Below are positions 58,583-64,000 of a stretch of DNA of 64,000 bases, in pieces. The DNA is from Elephas maximus indicus (taxonomy: Eukaryota > Chordata > Mammalia > Proboscidea > Elephantidae). The stretch covers positions 33,740,378-33,804,377 of the forward strand of contig NC_064839.1 of assembly GCF_024166365.1 (NCBI RefSeq). The letters run 5' to 3'. Positions within the stretch are counted from its first letter, which is position 1. Each line of letters opens with the position of its first letter. Under the pieces are notes generated by a model that saw only the letters and a list, made by a program, of their open reading frames with translations, ran no database searches and was not told the DNA's origin. The translations under genes and the position numbers were made by a program.

Positions 58583-58911
58583 CTGCTGTTGTTGTTGGCT
58601 TCTGTGGCATGGCAATCCCACGCACAACAGAACAAAACACTGCCCAGTCCTGCATCATCCCTGTGATTAGACTGCAGATTGGACCACTGTGATCCATAGC
58701 GTTTTCACTGGTTGATTTTCACAAGCAGGCGAATAGGCCTTTCTCTCTAGTCTAAGTCTGGAAGTTCCACTGTGACCTGTTCAGCATCAGAGTAGCAGGC
58801 AAGCCTCCACTGACAGGCAGGTAGTGACTGAGCATGAAGTTCACTGGCTGGTAATCGAACCTGGGTCTCCTGCATGGAAAGTAAGAATTCTACCACTGAA
58901 CCACCACTGCC
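58583..58911 (-). mobile_element. SINE with tRNA-Gly-like head
   Basis: Read on the minus strand it begins GGCAGTGGTGGTTCAGTGGT, then AGAATTCTTACTTTCCATGC and GGTTCGATTACCAGCC, a clear tRNA-Gly A box and B box, followed by a body related to the RTE 5' UTR and a GTTGTTGTT-type tail. Flanked by imperfect TAGG(A)GGCACAGCT repeats. It is a pseudogene head, not a working tRNA. Confidence 0.82.
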
Positions 58912-58929
58912 CCCATAGGGGCACAGCTA

Positions 58930-59084
58930 AACCCCAAAACCCACTGCCGTCGCGTCGATTCCGACTTATAGCGATCCTATAGGACAGAGAAGAACTGTCC
59001 CACAGATTTTCCAAGGAGTGCCTGGCGGATTTGAATGGCCAACCTCTAGGTTGGCAGCTGTAGTACTTAACCACTATGCCACCA
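58930..59084 (-). mobile_element. AfroSINE
   Basis: Minus copy with exact 12-bp target duplication GGGGCACAGCTA at 58918-58929 and 59085-59096, inside the right flanking repeat of the previous SINE. Confidence 0.93.
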
Positions 59085-59139
59085 GGGGCACAGCTAGACT
59101 GCCAAAATTAGGATGGCCCACAGCAGCCATTGTGACCTG

Positions 59140-59580
59140 AGCTTGTCAAAACTTGAACCTCATCAAAACTCTTCAATGGTTTCCTTGTCATAGGAGGTTA
59201 AGGTGAAACCCCCACCATAACCTTCAAGTCCCTTCCATAATGGCACTTTGCTGCCTCTAGACCTTTGCATTTGCTTTTCCCTCTTCCAGAAACACCCTTC
59301 CCCTGATCACATTACTGGCTCCTTTAGAATCTTCAGGTCTTAGCTTAAAGGTTACCTTTTAAGGCAGACTCTCCCTATTATGCCCCTCCAGTTCATCACT
59401 GGGACACTTAACCCAGCTTGCAAGCACTGAAGTCATGTATCTGGCTTCTGCTTTACCCCCCATACGCTATGGGATCTGTAGGACAGGCCGCACCTGTTTG
59501 GAGTCCTCCGTGGCCCCGCTTTTGGCACAGGGCTTGGCACAGTAGGCGCTCCATGTAGACCTGTGAACTTGATGAATGAT
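59140..59580 (+). repeat. L2 LINE 3' end
   Basis: CTTCAATGGTTTCCTTGTCA, TTCCAGAAACACCCTTCCCC and GGCACAGTAGGCGCTCCATG; abuts the CpG island. Confidence 0.7.
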
Positions 59581-59589
59581 GGCACGAAG

Positions 59590-60150
59590 CCTAGCGCTCT
59601 GCCTGGCCGCACGGGCTCCAGGCCAAGCTGAGTTTAGAGCCCGGCCGGGAGGCAGTAGCCGTGACCCCCGGCAGTTCCAGGCCCGGCTTCGGCGGGACTT
59701 GGAGGTGAGACACTCGGCGGGGGATCCTCACCTGCGCGTGGTGGCGGCCGAGCCAGATCGGCCCTGCCAAGGTCAGCCAGCGATCCAGCCCCCGCGCCTG
59801 GCTGTCCACCCTCCCCCGGGCGGCCACGCTTCAAACCCTCGCGACGGAGGCGGCCCCCGGGAGCCAGCGGCGGTGTGCCCCCAAGCGGGACCCCATCGCG
59901 AGCGGCACCACGGCAGAGGTTGGGCCGGCAAGTTCTCCAGCTCCCGCTCGAGGGGTCTGACGATGCAGCCTGGCCCGGCCGAAGCTAACTGGGCCTTGTC
60001 CGGCGCTGGGCCGGTTCCCCTGGCAACGGCGCGGGCTACGGCGCCCCACAGCGGCCAAACCGCGCTGCGTCACTTCGCGCCAGAACCGCGGCTCGGGGCG
60101 GGGCTTGCCAAAGACCCCTTGGCGCCTCGGCGGCCTGGTTCTCCTCTCCC
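59590..60150. promoter_or_regulatory. CpG island, probable ZDHHC1 promoter and 5' UTR exon
   Basis: Dense CpG and GC. A strong minus-strand donor, GCGCAG|GTGAGG (exon end at 59732), would suit a noncoding first exon running leftward from about 60.1 kb, and the position matches the human ZDHHC1 gene length of about 20 kb. A plus-strand donor, GGAG|GTGAGA near 59704, is also present. Long ORFs on both strands look like GC-rich artefacts. Confidence 0.6.
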
Positions 60151-60394
60151 TCTCTCCCCGAGAAAACCTACTTTCCCTCACTTCCGACTCTCAGCTTGTC
60201 TTCTGGGCCTCCTATCTTGCCCGAAGCGCCCCCCCGCCACACCTAGTTTCTCCCCCTAAGACTTCTGGTCTCAGGGAGACCCCCAGTCACTATGGACAGT
60301 TTAATGAGATCCTCTGTGTACTGGGCACTAGGCATACCATGAGGGGGGCTCCCACGAGATCCCTGCCTTTAGGGAGATTACAGTCTAAGGGGAA

Positions 60395-60567
60395 GATGTT
60401 GTGTGCCTTCAATCAATTCCAACTCATAGCGACCTTATAGGACAGAGTAGAATTGCCCCATAGAGTTTCCGAGGCAGTAATCTTTACGGGAGCAGATTGC
60501 CGGGTCTTTTCTCCTGCCTAAACCTCTGGTGGGTTTGAACTGCCGACCTTTCTGTTAACAGCTGAGA
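60395..60567 (-). mobile_element. AfroSINE, longer subtype
   Basis: CAACTCATAGCGACCTTATAGG...GAACTGCCGACCTTTCTGTT; minus copy. Confidence 0.88.
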
Positions 60568-61934
60568 CAAATAAATACACAGATAAATAGCAAGTACCCC
60601 ATAATATAAAGTGCGAAGTATAAGATTGAAACATCCCAGTTCTTTATTTTCTTTAAATTGACATAAGTCCTACTGTGAGACCCAGACTTCCAGGCTGGTG
60701 GGGAATTCAGTTTTGGTCTCCATTGGGCTCCTCTTACCCAGGTCATTCTAAGGACTCATGAGCTCCTGCAGCAACAAATGTCCAAGAGACACCATCTTGG
60801 TCATGGGTCTTCCCTGATACTGAGGCTATGGTTGTTGTCCCAGTCCACAAGGACTTTCAGGCTTGGGGTGTGTGGGGCCATGCTCACTAAAGCCCTGACC
60901 CCTTACAGGGAATGCCAGGGAAACAGGTGCCTGTTTCCTCTGTTCCAGGGTCTTTAGACTTCCTTCCCTTTCCCTGCCTGGGCCCTCCCTGTGGGACCTG
61001 GATTCCCTGAGAGCTCTCTCTTCCCCTCCCCTTAGGAAAACCCACAATGGACTCTCCTTTGAGCTCAGGCTTTCTCAAGTGACAAGAAGTGCATTTGTCT
61101 TCTGCCAGCTGTCCTATTCATTATCTCCAAGTCCCTAAAAATGGTAAGCAGCTGGCTACCTGCTCAGAATGGGCTGGACGGAAAACATTCCTATCTTTAA
61201 AATTTATAGGTCACAAGCAAAAAATAAAAGCAACGTAACAACTTCTGCTCTGTTACTTGCCAGTTGTGGGACCTTGTGCAAGTGGCTTAACCTTCCTATG
61301 ACTTAAATGCTTAGCAAAAACCAAAAAAATGCTTAGCAGGTCTCCTAAATTCTCATTTATGGTCTTTGTGGAATAAAGGTCACTGCTACTCTGGCTTCTG
61401 AAAGACAAGATGACTCCTCAACTCTTACCTGGAATTGGAGAAGTCAGGGTCAAACCAAGATGGTGACACAGAAATAAAGGTTGAGAATGAGCCCACAGAG
61501 AATGGAGGGGCCTGGCAGTCACAGAGTCTAGACCTTGGGTCCACTTGCCTCTGGGACACCTCTCCTGGATATCCCATGGGTATCTCAGATGCAACACATC
61601 TCCACATGCCCTCTTTGTCCTTGCCACAGACTGCTCCTCCCCCTGTGCCCTCTGAAGTCACCCTTATCTATTCAATCAGCTTTCATCTTCCCATGTCCCT
61701 CTTCCTAGTCCTTGTTCACCTAATCCAGATAGTCCCCAACACCTGGGAATTCTTCCTTTAAAAAACGCCCTATGTCCATTCTCCTCGTTCCACCCCAGCC
61801 CAGGGCACTAGCATCTTCCTTGCTGATCCTGCAGCAACTTCATCTCTGGTCTCCCTAACACCAGCCTGACTCCTTCCAGTCCATTCTCCTCCCAGCAGCA
61901 GGTCTATCCTTCTGTTTATTTGTTAAAGTGGGTA
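60568..61934. other. Region upstream of ZDHHC1, no gene seen
   Basis: A MIR-like piece lies near 61.25 kb; otherwise unique-looking sequence. HSD11B2 is not reached. Confidence 0.45.
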
Positions 61935-62160
61935 ATGTTGTGTTGTTAGGTGCCTTTGAGTTGGCTCTGACTCATAGGGACCCTGTGTACAATAGAATGA
62001 AACACTGCCTGGTCCTGAGCCATCCTCACAATCATTGTTATGTTTGAGCCTATTGTTGGAGCCACCGTGTGAATCCATCTCATTGAGGGTCTTCCTCTTT
62101 TTCAATGACTCTCTACCAAGCATGATGTCCTTCTCCAGGGACTGGTCCCTCCTGATAACA
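61935..62160 (-). mobile_element. AfroRTE 3' fragment
   Basis: Short minus-strand copy of the last ~230 bp of the RTE; abuts the LTR-like repeat at 62.16 kb. Confidence 0.85.
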
Positions 62161-62161
62161 T

Positions 62162-62640
62162 GTCTGTCTTAGTCACCTAGTGCTGCTATAACAGAAATAC
62201 CACAAATGGATGGCTTTAACAAAGAGAAGTTTATTATCTCACAGTCCAATAGGCTAGAGGTCCAAATTCAGGGCGCCAGCTCCAGGGAAATTCTTTCTGT
62301 CGCTGTTGGCTCTGGAGGAAGGTCCTTGTCATCAGTCTTTCCTTGGTCTGGGAGCACCTCAGCTCAGGAAGCTCAGATCCAAAGGACTCACTCTGCTCCT
62401 GGCACTGCTTTCTTGGTGGTATGAGGTTCCCACATCTCTCTGCTCTCTTCTCTCTTTTATATCTCAAAAGAAATTGGCTAAGGACACTATCTAATCTTGT
62501 AGACCTTGTCAATATAACAGCCACTAATCCATTTTATTACATCATAGTGATAGGATTTACAACACATAGGAAAATCACATCAGAAGATAAAATGGTAGAC
62601 AATCATACAAGAGAATCTGACCTAGCCAAGTTGACAGATT
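62162..62640 (-). repeat. MaLR-like LTR-related repeat
   Basis: TTAGTCACCTAGTGCTGCTA, AGTTTATTATCTCACAGTCC and later phrases resemble antisense MLT1-type LTRs, but the remainder fits better with a lineage-specific family. The family name is uncertain. No coding capacity. Confidence 0.55.
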
Positions 62641-62647
62641 TTTTTTT

Positions 62648-64000
62648 TCTAATTTTTATCGTGCTTTAAGTGAAAGTTTACAAATCAAGTCAGTCTCTCA
62701 CACAAAAACTTATGTACACGTTGCTCCGTACTCCCAATTGCTTTCCCCCTACTGAGACAGCCCGCTCCCTTCCTCCATTCTCTCTTTTCGTGTCCATTTC
62801 GACAGCTTCTAACCCCCTGTACCCTCTCATCTCCCCTCCAGGGAGGAGACGACAACATAGTCTCAAGTGTCCACCTAATCCAAGAAGCTCACTCCTCACC
62901 AGCATCCCTCTCCAACCCACTGTCCAGTCCAATGCCTGTCTGGAGAGTGGGCTTTGGGAATGGTTCCTGTCCTGGGCCAACAGAAGGTCTGGGGGCTATG
63001 ACCACAGGGGTCCTTCTAGTCTCAGTCAGACCATTAAGTCTGGTCTTTTTATCAGAATTTGAGGTCTGCATCCCACTGCTCTCCTGCTCCCTCAGGGGTT
63101 CTCTGTTGTGTTCCCTGTCAGGGCAGTCATCGGTTGTAGCCAGGCACCGTCTAGTTCTTCTGGTCTCAGGCTGCTGTAGTCTCTGGTTTATGTGGCCATT
63201 TCTGTCTCTTGGGCTTGTAATTACCTTGCGTCCTTGGTGTTCTTCATTCTCCTTTGCTCCAGGTGAGTTGAGAGGAATTGATGCATCTTAGATGGCCGCT
63301 TGCTAGCAATTAAGAACCCAGACGCCACTCTCCAAAGTGGGATGCAGAATGTTTTCTTAGTAGATTTTATTATGCCAATTGACTTAGATGTCCCCTGAAA
63401 CCATGGTCCCCAAACCCCCGCCCCTTCTACACTGGCCTTCGAAGCATTCAGTTTATTTAGGAGACTTCTTTGCTTTTGGTTTAGTCCAGTTGTGCTGACC
63501 TCTCCTGTATTGTGTGTTGTCTTTCCCTTCACCTAAAAGTTCTCATCTACTGTCTAATTAGTGAAAACCTCTCTTCCTCCCTCCTCTCTCTCGTAACCAT
63601 CAAAGAATATTTTCTTCTCTGTTTAAACTATTTCTTGGGTTCTTATAATAGTGGTCTCGTACAATATTTGTAACTCTCTATTTTGTAACTCTCTATTTTC
63701 ACTCAGCATAATGCCTTCCAGATTCTTCCATGTTACGAAATGTTTCATGGATTCACCATTGTTCTTCATCGATGCGTAGTATTCCATTGTGTGAATATAC
63801 CATAATTTATTTATCCATTCATCCATGGATGGGCACCTTGGTTGCTTCCGTCTTTTTGCTATTGTAAACAGTGCTGCAATGAACATGGGTGTGCATTTAT
63901 CTGTTGGAGTAAACGCTCTTATTTCTCTAGGATATACTCCAAGGAGTGGGATTGCTGGATGGTATGGTATTTCTATTTCTAGCTTTTTAAGGAAGCACCA
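62648..64000 (-). mobile_element. L1, 3' UTR plus ORF2 C-terminus, runs off the window
   Basis: Left end is a T-run (antisense polyA), then the lineage-specific 3' UTR, then the minus-strand ORF2 C-terminus at 63623-63886 and beyond (MFIAALFTIAKRRKQPRCPS, MDEWINKLWYIHTMEYYASM). Continues past 64000. Confidence 0.9.

Noticed and set aside
58841-58911. tRNA-Gly gene on the minus strand
   Set aside because: The A and B boxes are visible but the sequence has SINE-type changes (anticodon arm altered) and continues into a SINE body with flanking duplications.
59576-60259. 227-codon plus-strand ORF in the CpG island
   Set aside because: Pro/Ala/Arg-rich read through a CpG island with a splice donor inside; the minus strand is equally open. 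Better explained as promoter and 5' UTR.

Overview
The window is mammalian nuclear DNA, almost certainly from an afrotherian and most likely an elephant. The main evidence is many copies of the tRNA-derived AfroSINE (motifs such as GGAAACCCTGGTGGC and CCTATAGGACAGAGTAG), together with an RTE-type LINE and a lineage-specific L1 whose 3' UTR recurs. Older repeats shared by all placental mammals (MIR, L2, MER5, MLT1) are also present. The species call is an inference from repeats.

Three protein-coding genes can be rebuilt exon by exon with consistent splice phases: LRRC36 (+ strand; its last eight coding exons at 10.4-30.7 kb, the leucine-rich-repeat exons lying upstream of the window), TPPP3 (- strand; complete 176-residue CDS at 36.6-37.4 kb) and ZDHHC1 (- strand; complete CDS at 41.1-54.1 kb, probable CpG-island promoter at 59.6-60.2 kb). 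The order LRRC36 - TPPP3 - ZDHHC1 matches human 16q22.1. HSD11B2, the next gene in human, is not reached.

Layout. 1-10.4 kb: LRRC36 intron full of repeats, including a deleted mariner with terminal inverted repeats. 10.4-30.7 kb: LRRC36 exons, one intron holding a near full-length RTE LINE with an inverted 5' end. 30.7-36.2 kb: gene-free space between the convergent LRRC36 and TPPP3. 36.3-37.4 kb: TPPP3. 37.4-40.4 kb: TPPP3 upstream region, with a degenerate minisatellite and a CpG-rich block. 40.9-60.2 kb: ZDHHC1. 60.2-64 kb: repeats, ending inside an antisense L1.

The three genes are unrelated in function (coiled-coil/LRR protein, microtubule-associated p25-alpha protein, membrane palmitoyltransferase) and do not form an operon or pathway.

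The most interesting signals lie in ZDHHC1. First, an exact 150-bp tandem duplication spans a 129-nt intron plus 21 nt of exon; it creates a possible in-frame 7-codon microexon that duplicates a basic KKRKR motif. Second, that short intron is itself open in the coding frame (exitron-like). Third, the start codon appears to lie in a 47-nt exon made from an antisense L2 element, with an upstream ORF whose stop overlaps the next in-frame ATG. LRRC36 carries a GC-AG intron, and an L1-derived stretch at 26.5 kb shows a fold-back rearrangement.
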